Shown piece by piece: positions 28,498 through 37,266 of a DNA stretch of 64,000 nt. Both the position numbers and the translations under genes were made by a program. Numbering within the stretch: position 1 is the first letter of the stretch; each line of letters opens with the position of its first letter. The notes beneath the pieces were generated by a model. It was not told the origin of the DNA. It saw only the letters and a list, made by a program, of their open reading frames with translations, and ran no database searches. The DNA is from Chryseobacterium sp. Bi04 (GTDB lineage: Bacteria > Bacteroidota > Bacteroidia > Flavobacteriales > Weeksellaceae), in the NCBI RefSeq assembly GCF_918698085.1, contig NZ_CAKKLP010000001.1:124001-188000 (forward strand). Direction: 5' to 3'.

Positions 28498-29250
28498 ATG
28501 TTAAAAAAGTTTTTCACAGCAGTAGGCGAATACATGATTCTACTGGGTAAATCCTTGCAGAAACCTCAGAAAATGAAGGTTTTCTGGAAGCTGTTCATGA
28601 GAGAAATTAATGATTTAGGGGTCAATTCTTTTGGCCTTGTGATCTTCACTTCTATATTCGTAGGGGCAGTAGTTGCCATTCAGATGTTCAACAACTTCGA
28701 TGCATCTTCGTTCCCTATTCCTCCATCCTTTGTAGGGTATGCCACAAAGGCAGTACTTGTTTTAGAGTTTGCACCTACTATTATCAGTTTAATTCTGGCA
28801 GGCAAGGTAGGTTCTTATATCGCCTCCAGTATTGGGACAATGAGGGTTTCCGAGCAAATTGATGCGTTGGACATTATGGGAGTTAATTCACCTAATTTTT
28901 TAATTCTTCCTAAAATTATTGCCTGTATGCTTTTTAATCCCCTTCTTATCGCCATCAGTATCGTATTTGGTATTGGCGGAGGATATATTGCAGGGATCTT
29001 AACAGGAAACTGGACAGAAAACGACTATATTATCGGAATTCAAATGTATATGCCTAATCTCTTTATATACTATGCATTTAGCAAAACCATAGTTTTTGCT
29101 TTCATCATTGCTACCGTTCCTTCTTACTTCGGATATAATGTGAAAGGTGGATCTCTGGAAGTAGGTAGAGCCAGCACACAGGCTGTGGTATGGACAATGG
29201 TATTCATTATCATTTCGGAATTAATTTTAACCCAATTAATATTAAGCTAA
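28498..29250 (+). CDS. mlaE: MlaE-family ABC transporter permease
   Basis: Inner-membrane permease of an MCE-type phospholipid transporter that helps keep the outer membrane asymmetric. The 250-aa protein has the MlaE pattern of five to six hydrophobic segments, with the conserved EFAPTIISLILAGKVGSYIASSIGTMRVSEQIDALDIMG stretch (coupling region) and the C-terminal VGRASTQAVVWTM. Its TAA stop overlaps the mlaF start by one base (TAATG), so the pair is translationally coupled. The only MCE-domain partner in the window is at 10980-11930. Confidence 0.93.
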   Translation: MLKKFFTAVGEYMILLGKSLQKPQKMKVFWKLFMREINDLGVNSFGLVIFTSIFVGAVVAIQMFNNFDASSFPIPPSFVGYATKAVLVLEFAPTIISLILAGKVGSYIASSIGTMRVSEQIDALDIMGVNSPNFLILPKIIACMLFNPLLIAISIVFGIGGGYIAGILTGNWTENDYIIGIQMYMPNLFIYYAFSKTIVFAFIIATVPSYFGYNVKGGSLEVGRASTQAVVWTMVFIIISELILTQLILS

Positions 29251-30065
29251 TGATTGAGGTAAAAGATCTTAAGAAAAGTTTTGGAGATGTTGAAGTACTT
29301 AAGGGAATTTCAACGTCATTTGATAAAGGAAAGGTAAACTTAATCATTGGGCAAAGTGGCTCCGGGAAAACAGTTTTTCTTAAAAGTCTGTTGAATGTTT
29401 ATATGCCGTCATCCGGGGAAATCTTATTTGACGGAAGGAATGTCAATACCATGACAAGAGACGAAAAGCAACATCTCCGTTCTGAAATTGGAACGGTATT
29501 CCAGGGAAGTGCCTTATTTGATTCTTTAACTGTAGAAGAGAATATTATGTTTCCATTGGATATGTTTACCAATCTTACGTATAGAGAGAAAAAGAAAAGG
29601 GTTTTTGAGGTAATAGGCAGGGTTCATCTTGATAAAGCTGATAAAAAATATCCATCTGAAATTTCAGGGGGAATGCAGAAAAGGGTAGCCATTGCAAGAG
29701 CTATTGTCAACAATCCCAAATATTTATTCTGTGACGAACCCAATTCGGGGTTAGATCCATATACTTCCAAGATCATTGATGATCTTCTCTATGAAATCAC
29801 CAAGGAATATAATACAACAACCATCATCAATACACACGATATGAACTCTGTAATGACGATTGGCGAGAAAATTGTATACCTGAGATTAGGGATCAAAGAG
29901 TGGGAAGGAAATAAAGATATCCTGATCACTGCAGGCAATAAAAATCTGATCGATTTCGTTTATTCTTCAGAACTGTTTAAAGAGCTGCGAGAATATTTGC
30001 TTGAAAATAATAAAACAATTGAAAATACAAATACAAAAATAGACGATAATGAAAAAGGTACTTAG
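29250..30065 (+). CDS. mlaF: MlaF-family ABC transporter ATP-binding protein
   Basis: ATPase driving the MlaE permease. The start is placed at the ATG overlapping the mlaE stop (MIEVKDLKKSFGD); a start 60 bases upstream would run through mlaE and is rejected. Walker A GQSGSGKT, signature ISGGMQKR, Walker B LFCDEPNSGLD and the switch THDMNSVM are all present in order. Length 271 aa. A C-terminal Asn/Thr-rich tail (LLENNKTIENTNTK) overlaps by 17 bases the start of the beta-barrel gene, indicating one operon of mlaE-mlaF-barrel. Confidence 0.95.
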   Translation: MIEVKDLKKSFGDVEVLKGISTSFDKGKVNLIIGQSGSGKTVFLKSLLNVYMPSSGEILFDGRNVNTMTRDEKQHLRSEIGTVFQGSALFDSLTVEENIMFPLDMFTNLTYREKKKRVFEVIGRVHLDKADKKYPSEISGGMQKRVAIARAIVNNPKYLFCDEPNSGLDPYTSKIIDDLLYEITKEYNTTTIINTHDMNSVMTIGEKIVYLRLGIKEWEGNKDILITAGNKNLIDFVYSSELFKELREYLLENNKTIENTNTKIDDNEKGT

Positions 30066-30660
30066 TATAGCATTAATAGGGTTTTCAATGTGGGCTTCAG
30101 CACAGATTTCACTGGCTGGTAAAGCCAATTTAATATTTCCTACAGGCTCTCCTTCATGGTCAAACATCAAAGGAACGGTGAATGATGCTATTGAAGGAAC
30201 AGGAAAAAATAATGTAGGTTTCAATGTGGGACTTTCCCTAAAAGTAGGTCTGCCTACGTCATTATTTGTAATGCCCGAAATCTATTATACACACTTCAAA
30301 AATGAGTTCACGACAGAGAACACAACTTTTGATGTAAAAAGCAACCGTGTAGACGTTCCTGTTCTTTTAGGTTATAATCTTTTAGGAAATATGCTGGGGG
30401 TATTTGTAGGTCCGGTAGGAAGTTTCAATTTGAGCAAGGATAATACTTATAATGACTTCAAAGAAAATTCCAAAAATGATTTTACAGTAGGATACCAGTT
30501 TGGAGCACAGCTTGAAATCAAAAAACTGATTGTCAATGCAAGATATGAAGGAGCATTCAGTAAGGATGAAAGAAATTTCATCAATAAGGTTTCAGGATCT
30601 GAAATCAGATATGGCAACAGACCTAACTTATTTATGGTAGGTTTAGGGTATAAATTTTAA
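30049..30660 (+). CDS. outer-membrane beta-barrel protein (porin-family), 203 aa
   Basis: A signal peptide (MKKVLSIALIGFSMWASAQ) precedes alternating hydrophobic strands ending in a C-terminal aromatic strand (NLFMVGLGYKF), the beta-signal recognised by the BAM complex. Length and pattern fit the small eight-stranded OmpA/OmpW-like or PorT-like barrel families common in Bacteroidota. The start overlaps mlaF by 17 bases, so it belongs to the Mla-type operon and might provide an outer-membrane contact for lipid transport; this role is inferred from position alone. A hairpin terminator follows. Confidence 0.84.
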   Translation: MKKVLSIALIGFSMWASAQISLAGKANLIFPTGSPSWSNIKGTVNDAIEGTGKNNVGFNVGLSLKVGLPTSLFVMPEIYYTHFKNEFTTENTTFDVKSNRVDVPVLLGYNLLGNMLGVFVGPVGSFNLSKDNTYNDFKENSKNDFTVGYQFGAQLEIKKLIVNARYEGAFSKDERNFINKVSGSEIRYGNRPNLFMVGLGYKF

Positions 30661-30685
30661 TCAACTATCGAAAATAACAACTTGT

Positions 30686-30714
30686 AAATCCTCAAATTTT
30701 ATATTTGAGGATTT
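30686..30714 (+). terminator. bidirectional terminator, barrel gene and 104-aa gene
   Basis: Twelve-base arms AAATCCTCAAAT / ATTTGAGGATTT, T-run on the plus side. The stop codon of the minus-strand 104-aa gene lies inside the hairpin loop, so the two convergent genes share it. Confidence 0.85.
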
Positions 30715-31013
30715 TTATTTTGATTTTCTTCAAGCTCAGCCTGTCTTTTAGCAATCTCAGCAGCCTGTTTTTCAAGGTCTTCTTTATCCTTTTGCAGCTG
30801 CTTGAATTCTTTTTTCTTTTGCTCTGCCTTTATAGCACTTCCTTTACTTAGATAGCCTACCATCCCTCCAATGATCAATCCTATTCCAACCCCTGCCATT
30901 ACCCCCATAATATGGGAAATTTTAATCTGCTCTACGGCAAAATCAGTAGTTAAATAAAAAAGTAATGCGGAAACAGCTAAAAGTATAAGTCCGGTAATTG
31001 ATAAACTCTTCAT
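30699..31013 (-). CDS. small membrane protein with coiled-coil tail, 104 aa
   Basis: Unrecognised. Two hydrophobic segments (SLSITGLILLAVSALLFYL and the Gly-rich IMGVMAGVGIGLIIGGMVGYL, the latter like a glycine-zipper helix) are followed by a strongly charged helix (KAEQKKKEFKQLQKDKEDLEKQAAEIAKRQ) predicted to form a coiled coil. The stop codon is inside the downstream terminator hairpin. The gene has its own start ATG and stands between convergent and same-strand neighbours without an evident operon partner. Function unknown; perhaps a membrane-associated scaffold. Confidence 0.72.
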   Translation of the reverse strand: MKSLSITGLILLAVSALLFYLTTDFAVEQIKISHIMGVMAGVGIGLIIGGMVGYLSKGSAIKAEQKKKEFKQLQKDKEDLEKQAAEIAKRQAELEENQNKNPQI

Positions 31014-31041
31014 AATATTGTGTTTAGGTGGTTAATTAAAA

Positions 31042-31078
31042 AAGCCTTACCAAATTTACTAAAAATTTAATAAGGCTT
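31042..31078 (-). terminator. intrinsic terminator of the M48 gene
   Basis: Long hairpin AAGCCTTA.../...TAAGGCTT with an inner AAATTT/AAATTT stem, T-run on the minus side, 25 bases after the M48 stop codon. Confidence 0.85.
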
Positions 31079-31102
31079 ACTCAAGATTAAAATTCTATAT
31101 GA

Positions 31103-31909
31103 TTATATTTTCCCTCCTGCAGCCTTATAATACTCTAAAGCTTTAGGAAGATCCTTATTAATATCTGAAATTCTGGTTTCCGGATTCGGGTGGGTAGATA
31201 GGAATTCCGGCTGTCTGTTTCCTGAAGCTGAGGCTTCCATTCTATTCCAGAATGGGATAGCAGCTCTAGGATCATATCCTGCCATAGACATCAGGTAAAG
31301 TCCCATTTCATCGGCCTCAGACTCCTGACCTCTTCCATATTTCAATAAAGCAACCTGGGATCCGATAGGATATACCTTTTCGAAAACACCTGCCCATTGT
31401 GCATTGGAAATTGTTCCTCCTAAAATAGCGCCTCCGTATTGAGCTACCATAGCCTGAGAAATTCTTTCATTTCCGTGTCCTGCCAATGCGTGGGAAACTT
31501 CGTGCCCCATTACTACAGCAAGTCCGTTATCATCTTTCGTTACCGGCAAGATCCCTGTATAAACAGCTACTTTACCTCCTGGCATACACCATGCATTCAA
31601 CTCACTACTCTGCAAAAGATTAAATTCCCAGTTATAATTGGCAAGATCTGCTGATCTTCCAATGCTCTGGTAATATCTCTCCGCTGCGTTTTTAATTCTA
31701 CTTCCAACATTGGCTACTTTCTTTGCATCTGCCGTACCGGTAATCACTTTACCTTTAGACAATGTCGTTCTGTATTCCTGTGCAGACATTGTTAAAATTT
31801 CCGAGTTGTTGGCCAACTGTAACGATGATCTCCCGGTAATCGGGTTCGTGGTACAGGCAACAGCCGACAGAGCAATAGCTCCTATTCCAAATAGATGTGT
31901 AACTTTCAT
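31103..31909 (-). CDS. M48-family metalloprotease lipoprotein
   Basis: Zinc protease likely anchored in the envelope (LoiP/YcaL-like). The signal peptide ends in a lipobox (LSAVAC, Cys19). The gluzincin motif HEVSH is at about 136-140, and the third ligand Glu is in ESEADEMGL. The TNPITGRSSLQL segment after the Cys is a classic sequence for these M48 lipoproteins. The length (268 aa) is normal. Such proteins degrade misfolded outer-membrane proteins in E. coli, which is family knowledge. It faces the DUF4251 gene across a 107-base divergent promoter region and has a terminator downstream. Confidence 0.93.
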   Translation of the reverse strand: MKVTHLFGIGAIALSAVACTTNPITGRSSLQLANNSEILTMSAQEYRTTLSKGKVITGTADAKKVANVGSRIKNAAERYYQSIGRSADLANYNWEFNLLQSSELNAWCMPGGKVAVYTGILPVTKDDNGLAVVMGHEVSHALAGHGNERISQAMVAQYGGAILGGTISNAQWAGVFEKVYPIGSQVALLKYGRGQESEADEMGLYLMSMAGYDPRAAIPFWNRMEASASGNRQPEFLSTHPNPETRISDINKDLPKALEYYKAAGGKI

Positions 31910-31968
31910 AGTTTGAGTGTTAATAATTCAACCTTAACAATTTTTATTCCAAAACAGTATGAAAAAAA

Positions 31969-31976
31969 TATATTTG
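31969..31976 (+). promoter_or_regulatory. candidate -7 box for the DUF4251 gene
   Basis: TATATTTG matches TAnnTTTG and lies 40 bases before the ATG of the plus-strand lipoprotein gene. A -33 TTTG is not obvious. Confidence 0.4.
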
Positions 31977-32016
31977 CATACATTTTGCTATTTAAAATTA
32001 ATAATTTAATTCGATC

Positions 32017-32562
32017 ATGAAAAAGTTTATTTCTTTCTTATTTGCTTTTGGACTGTTGTTCTTTTTTCAGAACTGTGCTTCTCAAGGTTCAGCAGATCCA
32101 AAAACAGTAGAAACTTTAGTAGATTCACAGGAGTTTACATTCTATGCACAAAGGGCAAATGCTACAAACTATGATGTGATCAACATTATGAATTCAATGC
32201 CGAATTCCACAGCTACAAGAATGCTGAATCTGAATGGGGATTACACGATTGATCTCAGTAAAAATAATATGGTAGTCGTTCTTCCTTATTTTGGAAGAGC
32301 ATTTAGCCCTAATTACGGAAATCCCGATCAAAATAGTTACCGGTTTACTTCAAAAGATTTTACCGTAAAGAAATCACAAACTAAAAAAGGAAAATGGGTG
32401 CTAAAGATCAAGCCTAATGACGTAAGTAATGTTAACGAAATCAATATTGAGATCTTTAAAAATGGCAAAGCATTTGTTTCTATAGGAAGCAATGACAGAC
32501 AGCCGATAACCTACGATGGATATATTGGAAAAACTGAGATAAAAAAAGATAAGGAAAACTAG
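32017..32562 (+). CDS. DUF4251 lipoprotein
   Basis: A 181-aa lipoprotein; signal peptide with lipobox FFQNCAS (Cys at about 20). The mature domain reads as DUF4251: EFTFYAQRANATNYD near its start, followed by a beta-rich body with LNGDYTIDLSKNNMVVVLPYFGRAFSP, a recurrent pattern of this Bacteroidota-restricted family. Function unknown; family members are common in gut and environmental Bacteroidota. It stands divergently from the M48 protease gene. It converges on meaB: the two stop codons are only three bases apart, which leaves almost no room for a separate terminator. Confidence 0.88.
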   Translation: MKKFISFLFAFGLLFFFQNCASQGSADPKTVETLVDSQEFTFYAQRANATNYDVINIMNSMPNSTATRMLNLNGDYTIDLSKNNMVVVLPYFGRAFSPNYGNPDQNSYRFTSKDFTVKKSQTKKGKWVLKIKPNDVSNVNEINIEIFKNGKAFVSIGSNDRQPITYDGYIGKTEIKKDKEN

Positions 32563-32565
32563 TCT

Positions 32566-33552
32566 TTATTTTTCTTTAGATAAAAACATTTCTACAAATA
32601 ACTTTGCTTCAGTGCTTGGACTTGAAACCATCTCTGAAGCATTTTTTTTGTGCATAGTATAAGCTTCTTCCATAGCCTCATTCTTTTTCATCAGAGCTAA
32701 AATATATTCCTGAACCCAATATTCGAATCGTTTTTCAGCCTGAAGGATGCGGATTTCTTCAAACCGTCCACTTTTTTTCTTCAGATCAATAAATTCAGTA
32801 ATGGTATCGTATATTTCTTTTAATCCTTCGTTATGCAGAGCAGACCCCAGCAAAACAGGGATTTTCCAATCCTTTTCTTTAGGAGGAATAAAATCCAAAG
32901 CTCTTTTTAATTCTAATCTGGTATTTTTGGCTTTCTGAAAATTATCCTGATCTACTTTATTAATAAAGATAAGATCTACCATTTCCATGATCCCCCGTTT
33001 TATTCCCTGAAGCTCATCTCCTCCGCCGATAATTTTAAGAAACAGAAAAACATCTGTAATATCTGCAACCAATACTTCAGATTGTCCTACTCCAACAGTT
33101 TCAATCAATATGTAATCGTAACCTGCAGCTTCGCAGATCATCATCGTTTCAAAAGTTGTATTGGCAACTCCTCCTAAGAATCCAGAGCTTGGGGAAGGAC
33201 GGATGAAAGCATTTTCTTCTTTTGCAAGCTCTTCCATCCGGGTTTTATCTCCCAAAATACTTCCTTTGTTAATAGAGGAACTAGGATCAATGGCTAAGAC
33301 AGCAACTTTTTTACCCTCAGCGATAACCAATCTCCCGAAATTTTCAATAAAAGTAGACTTCCCGGCACCAGGCACTCCTGTAACCCCTACTCTAACAGAC
33401 TTTCCTGTAAGAGGCATTATCTTTTTCAGAAGTTCTTCTGCCTGCACTCTATGTTCTGCCTTTTTACTTTCAACCAGGGTAATAGCTTTTGCAATCAGGC
33501 GTTTGTTTCCTGATTGTATTCCTTCTATTAAGTCTTCTGTAGAAAATTTCAT
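32566..33552 (-). CDS. meaB: methylmalonyl-CoA mutase-associated GTPase
   Basis: G3E-type GTPase chaperone that guards and reloads the adenosylcobalamin cofactor of methylmalonyl-CoA mutase (the large mutase subunit is at 41378-43495). Walker A GVPGAGKST (about residues 61-69), the DPSSS switch element AIDPSSSINKG, the ETVGVGQSEV Mg-loop, and INKVDQDN (G4) are all present. Length 328 aa is normal. The start lies 195 bases from the divergent cytochrome gene, with a long inverted repeat in between. Separation from its client by 8 kb means it is not in the same operon as the mutase here. Confidence 0.95.
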   Translation of the reverse strand: MKFSTEDLIEGIQSGNKRLIAKAITLVESKKAEHRVQAEELLKKIMPLTGKSVRVGVTGVPGAGKSTFIENFGRLVIAEGKKVAVLAIDPSSSINKGSILGDKTRMEELAKEENAFIRPSPSSGFLGGVANTTFETMMICEAAGYDYILIETVGVGQSEVLVADITDVFLFLKIIGGGDELQGIKRGIMEMVDLIFINKVDQDNFQKAKNTRLELKRALDFIPPKEKDWKIPVLLGSALHNEGLKEIYDTITEFIDLKKKSGRFEEIRILQAEKRFEYWVQEYILALMKKNEAMEEAYTMHKKNASEMVSSPSTEAKLFVEMFLSKEK

Positions 33553-33649
33553 TGGTTCAAAAATAATTAATTAAATGGGAATAGCCAATAATTAATGGGC
33601 AATGATCAAGCAGAAACGAGGTATCATTTTATCAATACCTATTTCCTGT

Positions 33650-33684
33650 CTGTTTTAATTTTTATTTCTTCTAAATTAAAACAG
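33650..33684. promoter_or_regulatory. perfect 12-base inverted repeat in the meaB/cytochrome divergent region
   Basis: CTGTTTTAATTT (33650-33661) and AAATTAAAACAG (33673-33684) flank an 11-base spacer. It lies between divergent genes, without a T-run, so a regulator site is more likely than a terminator. Confidence 0.4.
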
Positions 33685-33717
33685 CAACACGCCTTATCAT
33701 GGGCTTATAGAATTTAT

Positions 33718-33725
33718 TACATTTG
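33718..33725 (+). promoter_or_regulatory. candidate -7 box for the cytochrome pair
   Basis: TACATTTG matches TAnnTTTG and lies 21 bases before the first cytochrome c ATG. The -33 region is not convincing. Confidence 0.4.
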
Positions 33726-33746
33726 TTATGTATCAAAAAAAGAAAT

Positions 33747-34034
33747 ATGAAAAAACTCATCGCTGTGGCGTCATTTACTTCCATTTTATGGGCTTCTTGT
33801 ACACCAAAAGCGGCTACGGCTACTGCCGGATCTTCAACCTCAACAGCAGAACAAATTGCCGAGGGGAAAACGATTTTTGAAAATTCATGTGCAAAATGTC
33901 ATAAATTACCTGATCCCACGTCTCACAATCCTGTACAATGGGTAGGCATTATGAATTCTATGGCCCCAAAAGCAAAGTTAAATGATGATCAACACCAATG
34001 GGTTTACGATTATATCATTTCTGTGAAAAAATAA
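33747..34034 (+). CDS. lipid-anchored mini cytochrome c, first copy
   Basis: A 95-aa monohaem cytochrome c. The start is placed at the ATG giving MKKLIAVASF, because an extension from an upstream TTG would precede the signal peptide. Lipobox ILWASC (Cys18) implies attachment to a membrane; a Ser/Thr/Ala-rich linker follows. The haem motif CAKCH is at about 48-52 and a distal Met lies in NSMAPKAK (about 72). The product is one of the shortest class I cytochromes and very similar to the next gene, which starts 16 bases downstream. It probably shuttles electrons near the periplasmic face; partner unknown. Confidence 0.9.
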   Translation: MKKLIAVASFTSILWASCTPKAATATAGSSTSTAEQIAEGKTIFENSCAKCHKLPDPTSHNPVQWVGIMNSMAPKAKLNDDQHQWVYDYIISVKK

Positions 34035-34049
34035 TCACCAAACAAAAAT

Positions 34050-34343
34050 ATGGCTATGAAAAAAATGATTTTAAGTGGTATTGCAGCTTCGGCACTTTTG
34101 ATGTCCTGTGGACCTAAAAGTACGGCTGTAACGGGACCTAAATATACCTCAGCTGAACAGCTGGCCCAGGGAAAAACAATTTTTGAAAACTCCTGTGCAA
34201 AGTGTCATCAGTTACCTGAACCGACAAAGCACGACAATGAGGGATGGATAAAAACCTTAAGCAGGATGGCTCCGAAAGCTAAACTGAATGATGACCAGCA
34301 TCAAATGGTGTATGATTATCTGATTTCCGTAAATAAAAAATGA
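34050..34343 (+). CDS. lipid-anchored mini cytochrome c, second copy
   Basis: A 97-aa tandem paralogue of the preceding gene. Lipobox LLMSC (Cys20), haem-binding CAKCH at about 49-53, distal Met in SRMAPKAK (about 73). The two proteins share an almost identical core (GKTIFENSCAKCHxLP and KLNDDQHQxVYDY), so the pair arose by duplication. The start may be this ATG or one two codons further (MKKMILSG). The differences in the linker and haem environment suggest they could serve different donors or acceptors; nothing visible tells which. A terminator shared with the convergent M36 gene follows. Confidence 0.9.
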   Translation: MAMKKMILSGIAASALLMSCGPKSTAVTGPKYTSAEQLAQGKTIFENSCAKCHQLPEPTKHDNEGWIKTLSRMAPKAKLNDDQHQMVYDYLISVNKK

Positions 34344-34408
34344 ATTGTCACTTAATTCAATAAAGGAGTTGAAAACAACTATTCTCAGATTGAAGGTTAA
34401 GAAAAGAT

Positions 34409-34446
34409 AAAAAGGCCAATTCCACTTGTGATGAAACGGCCTTTTT
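34409..34446. terminator. bidirectional terminator, cytochrome pair and M36 gene
   Basis: AAAAAGGCC / GGCCTTTTTT arms around a 20-base loop, with A- and T-runs on either side, between the convergent cytochrome and metalloprotease genes. Confidence 0.8.
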
Positions 34447-34468
34447 TATTATTCTGGAAAGATAACTT

Positions 34469-37048
34469 TTATCTTACAATAAGTTTTTCAGTCTGAGATT
34501 TATCTCCCTGCTGAATATAAACCATATATATCCCTTTCTGGAGGCCTTTTGTAGAAACAGCTTTTTTCGATGCAGATTCTCTGGAATCGGAAAATACCAG
34601 TTTTCCGGACATGTCAAACATTTTAATCTTAACTTCTTTAGATGACTTATCTATATTTCCTACAAAGAACTCATCATAAGTCGGATTAGGGAATATAATC
34701 AGTTTGTTATCTGCTGCTTTAGTTTCCTGAGTCGCCAAAGCAGTGTTGCATTCCGCAGGAACCGTAAAGTCTTCTACTTGGTCATTGGCCAGAGTATTAC
34801 TTCCGGCAGAAGCATTTACCCCGAGTCCTCTTTTGGCAAACGCATTCCAGATCATACATTTATCGGCTCCTGCATTTCCTACTGCATCAGCCTGAAGAAT
34901 TGCATTTCTTCCATCTATAAATGAAGGATTACATGCCTGCAACTTAAGACCATCCATTACGATCTGTAACGCCTTGGCATTTCCTGAGGCTGGGCTGGCC
35001 ATCACATCACTGTTATACCCATACTTTTCAATATACTTCCATGTAAGATCCCATAACATGGTTGCCCAAATAAATCCTATTCCATGAGGAATAATTGCAG
35101 TGTTTGTTTTTGCGTAGGTATAATCGTTTACAGAAAAATCCGGAGAATATTTCGCTGGTCTGATTCCTACTCCTGAAGTATCCTGTCCTCTAACGTATGT
35201 TCCCATACCTCTTGCCAGAGTGGAGGTATCTCCCGGTCTGGTGGTCAACATTAAAGCAAAATAATCAGACCATCCTTCACCCATCTGTTCAGCAGAATTT
35301 AGACAACTATATCCTTGCCCTGTTAATCTATTTGAAATACCATGTCCATATTCATGAGCAACAATTCCATTATCAAAACTTGAATGCTTAAATCCATTAT
35401 AATCAAAATTTAAACTCATATTAATTGTTGTTCCTCCATTCACCTGACCGGCAAGATACTCCCCTTCAGTTTTACCCAGCATAATAGAAGGAATGGTAAC
35501 TCCTGTAACAGCTTCATCATCTCCCATCGCTATTGGATTAGCATTGACAGGATCGTAAATAACAGCACCGATTGCTCCTGCTTCCTGCATTTTTTTCACT
35601 TTAGTTTTAAAGGTACAAGTACCTCTTTTTGCCACTCCAATTTTACCAGTCATACTCCCTGCAACCAATGCTGTACAAGCATCCTCCGGTGTAGAAATAA
35701 CCAAATCACCAGTTACGGTTTGTCCACCGAACAAAAGTGTACCAAACGAAGCCGGCCCTGTTATTACTTTAGGTCTACTCACAACAGATGCAGGAGAATT
35801 ATATTGATATCTTATGATAAAATCGGTATCAGTCTGTGCCCTATCATAGAGATACATTTGCATTCTAGGGGCAGCAAGATAGGCCTGTCCTGAAATGACA
35901 GTTTCGTATCCTGGGTTAAAATTCGCGTTATTAAGCCCACTACCATCAAAAGCCTCAGCTCTTACCACATCTCCCTGCATTCCTCCTTTTCCAAAATTAT
36001 TGGTCTGATAATTTCTTGCTGCTTCTGTAAATCCAAATTTATAGAATATATCATGCATCATATTATTCATATAGAATAAATTGGTGATGGCTGCATCTCT
36101 GTAAGCGAAAGGATTATCATATCTGCCATCTGCAAAAGGAAAATTGAAATTCAGTCCACTTCCTCCATCGGGAGAATATCCCGGAACATTAGCATTATCC
36201 TGGTCGGAATAAGCATACACATTATTACCTCTGGTGTTGGTATAACTGTTTACTCCATCGGAGTGCCATCCTTCAGGAGATGCCGTCAAGTTCCAGGGAT
36301 TGTTAACAACCGCACGGGCACCAAATGTGGGAGCTTCTACCGGAAGCGGAAAAACATTATAGGAAGCATCAGTGGGCAACAGCAAATTGGCTGTTGCAGT
36401 TGGCGTATTTTCTTCAACATCTGCTGGTAAGTGCTCCAAAAGATTTAATCTCTCATCAGATTTTTGATGTATATTAGAATTATCTTCAAAATCGCAACTG
36501 AGTGTCATATTATTTTTACTCAGTATTTCACCGGTACTGGCATCAGCGATCACATGCCAGACATTCGGAGAATTCTTATCCGAAACAAATAATTCTTTTG
36601 AAAGGATGTATACATTGTTTTTTTCAAAGTATACATCGGCCAGATAATCTACTTTGGAAATCTTCTCTAATCCAAGCTTCTGCTGTAGAGCTTCTTCTCT
36701 GAACCTCTCCTGTACTTTACCCTGTTTAGCTACAACCAGATTTCTGCTGAAATCATTTTTTTCAGAGATAATTTTACCTTCTTTAATGATAACTTTCCCC
36801 AAAGCATTATAAATCCTCAGCCCATTATAGGTTTGTTGTACATTTACAATATTGGCCCTTAAACTTTCGGAAACATCTTCATTGAGTATAATGACTCCAA
36901 TCTTCTCCTGACTGGAGTTTTTTTGAGCCAATTGCCCACTTTTTTGATAATAGTCCTGAATTTGTTTTGTAGAATTTTGAGCATGTATACTGCCAAAAGC
37001 AAAAAACACCGCCATTGAAATTGGCATCAAAAATAGTTTTTTATTCAT
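34469..37048 (-). CDS. secreted M36 (fungalysin-type) metalloprotease with T9SS sorting domain
   Basis: An 859-aa extracellular protease. Order: signal peptide (MNKKLFLMPISMAVFFAFGSIHAQ), FTP-type propeptide (about 30-170), the M36 catalytic region, which is interrupted by a PA (protease-associated) domain around VTGDLVISTPEDACTALVAG, and zinc motif HEYGHGIS (about 570). The C-terminus is a T9SS type A sorting domain (IIFPNPTYDEFF ... GLQKGIYMVYIQQG ... KLIVR). Such proteases digest extracellular protein for nutrition. A TAGATTTG -7 box lies at 37068-37075 on the minus strand. Confidence 0.93.
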   Translation of the reverse strand: MNKKLFLMPISMAVFFAFGSIHAQNSTKQIQDYYQKSGQLAQKNSSQEKIGVIILNEDVSESLRANIVNVQQTYNGLRIYNALGKVIIKEGKIISEKNDFSRNLVVAKQGKVQERFREEALQQKLGLEKISKVDYLADVYFEKNNVYILSKELFVSDKNSPNVWHVIADASTGEILSKNNMTLSCDFEDNSNIHQKSDERLNLLEHLPADVEENTPTATANLLLPTDASYNVFPLPVEAPTFGARAVVNNPWNLTASPEGWHSDGVNSYTNTRGNNVYAYSDQDNANVPGYSPDGGSGLNFNFPFADGRYDNPFAYRDAAITNLFYMNNMMHDIFYKFGFTEAARNYQTNNFGKGGMQGDVVRAEAFDGSGLNNANFNPGYETVISGQAYLAAPRMQMYLYDRAQTDTDFIIRYQYNSPASVVSRPKVITGPASFGTLLFGGQTVTGDLVISTPEDACTALVAGSMTGKIGVAKRGTCTFKTKVKKMQEAGAIGAVIYDPVNANPIAMGDDEAVTGVTIPSIMLGKTEGEYLAGQVNGGTTINMSLNFDYNGFKHSSFDNGIVAHEYGHGISNRLTGQGYSCLNSAEQMGEGWSDYFALMLTTRPGDTSTLARGMGTYVRGQDTSGVGIRPAKYSPDFSVNDYTYAKTNTAIIPHGIGFIWATMLWDLTWKYIEKYGYNSDVMASPASGNAKALQIVMDGLKLQACNPSFIDGRNAILQADAVGNAGADKCMIWNAFAKRGLGVNASAGSNTLANDQVEDFTVPAECNTALATQETKAADNKLIIFPNPTYDEFFVGNIDKSSKEVKIKMFDMSGKLVFSDSRESASKKAVSTKGLQKGIYMVYIQQGDKSQTEKLIVR

Positions 37049-37067
37049 GTTTTTGTTTTTAAAACAT

Positions 37068-37075
37068 CAAATCTA
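37068..37075 (-). promoter_or_regulatory. candidate -7 box for the M36 protease gene
   Basis: On the minus strand TAGATTTG matches TAnnTTTG and lies 20 bases before the M36 start codon. No clear -33 TTTG at the right spacing. Confidence 0.35.
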
Positions 37076-37266
37076 AATAACATAAGCACAAAAAACTAAA
37101 AAACATTATTAAAAAATCAAAAATGCAAACTTATTGTGTGTTTTCCAATCTTTTAGTTTTTTTATTTAACCATTCAAAAGATTTTGCATTATAAAATTAA
37201 CTTTCAATATTAAAAACAATTTCTATTACTGAAAGCTTATCCTTCTAATTGTAAAGAGTTTATAAG

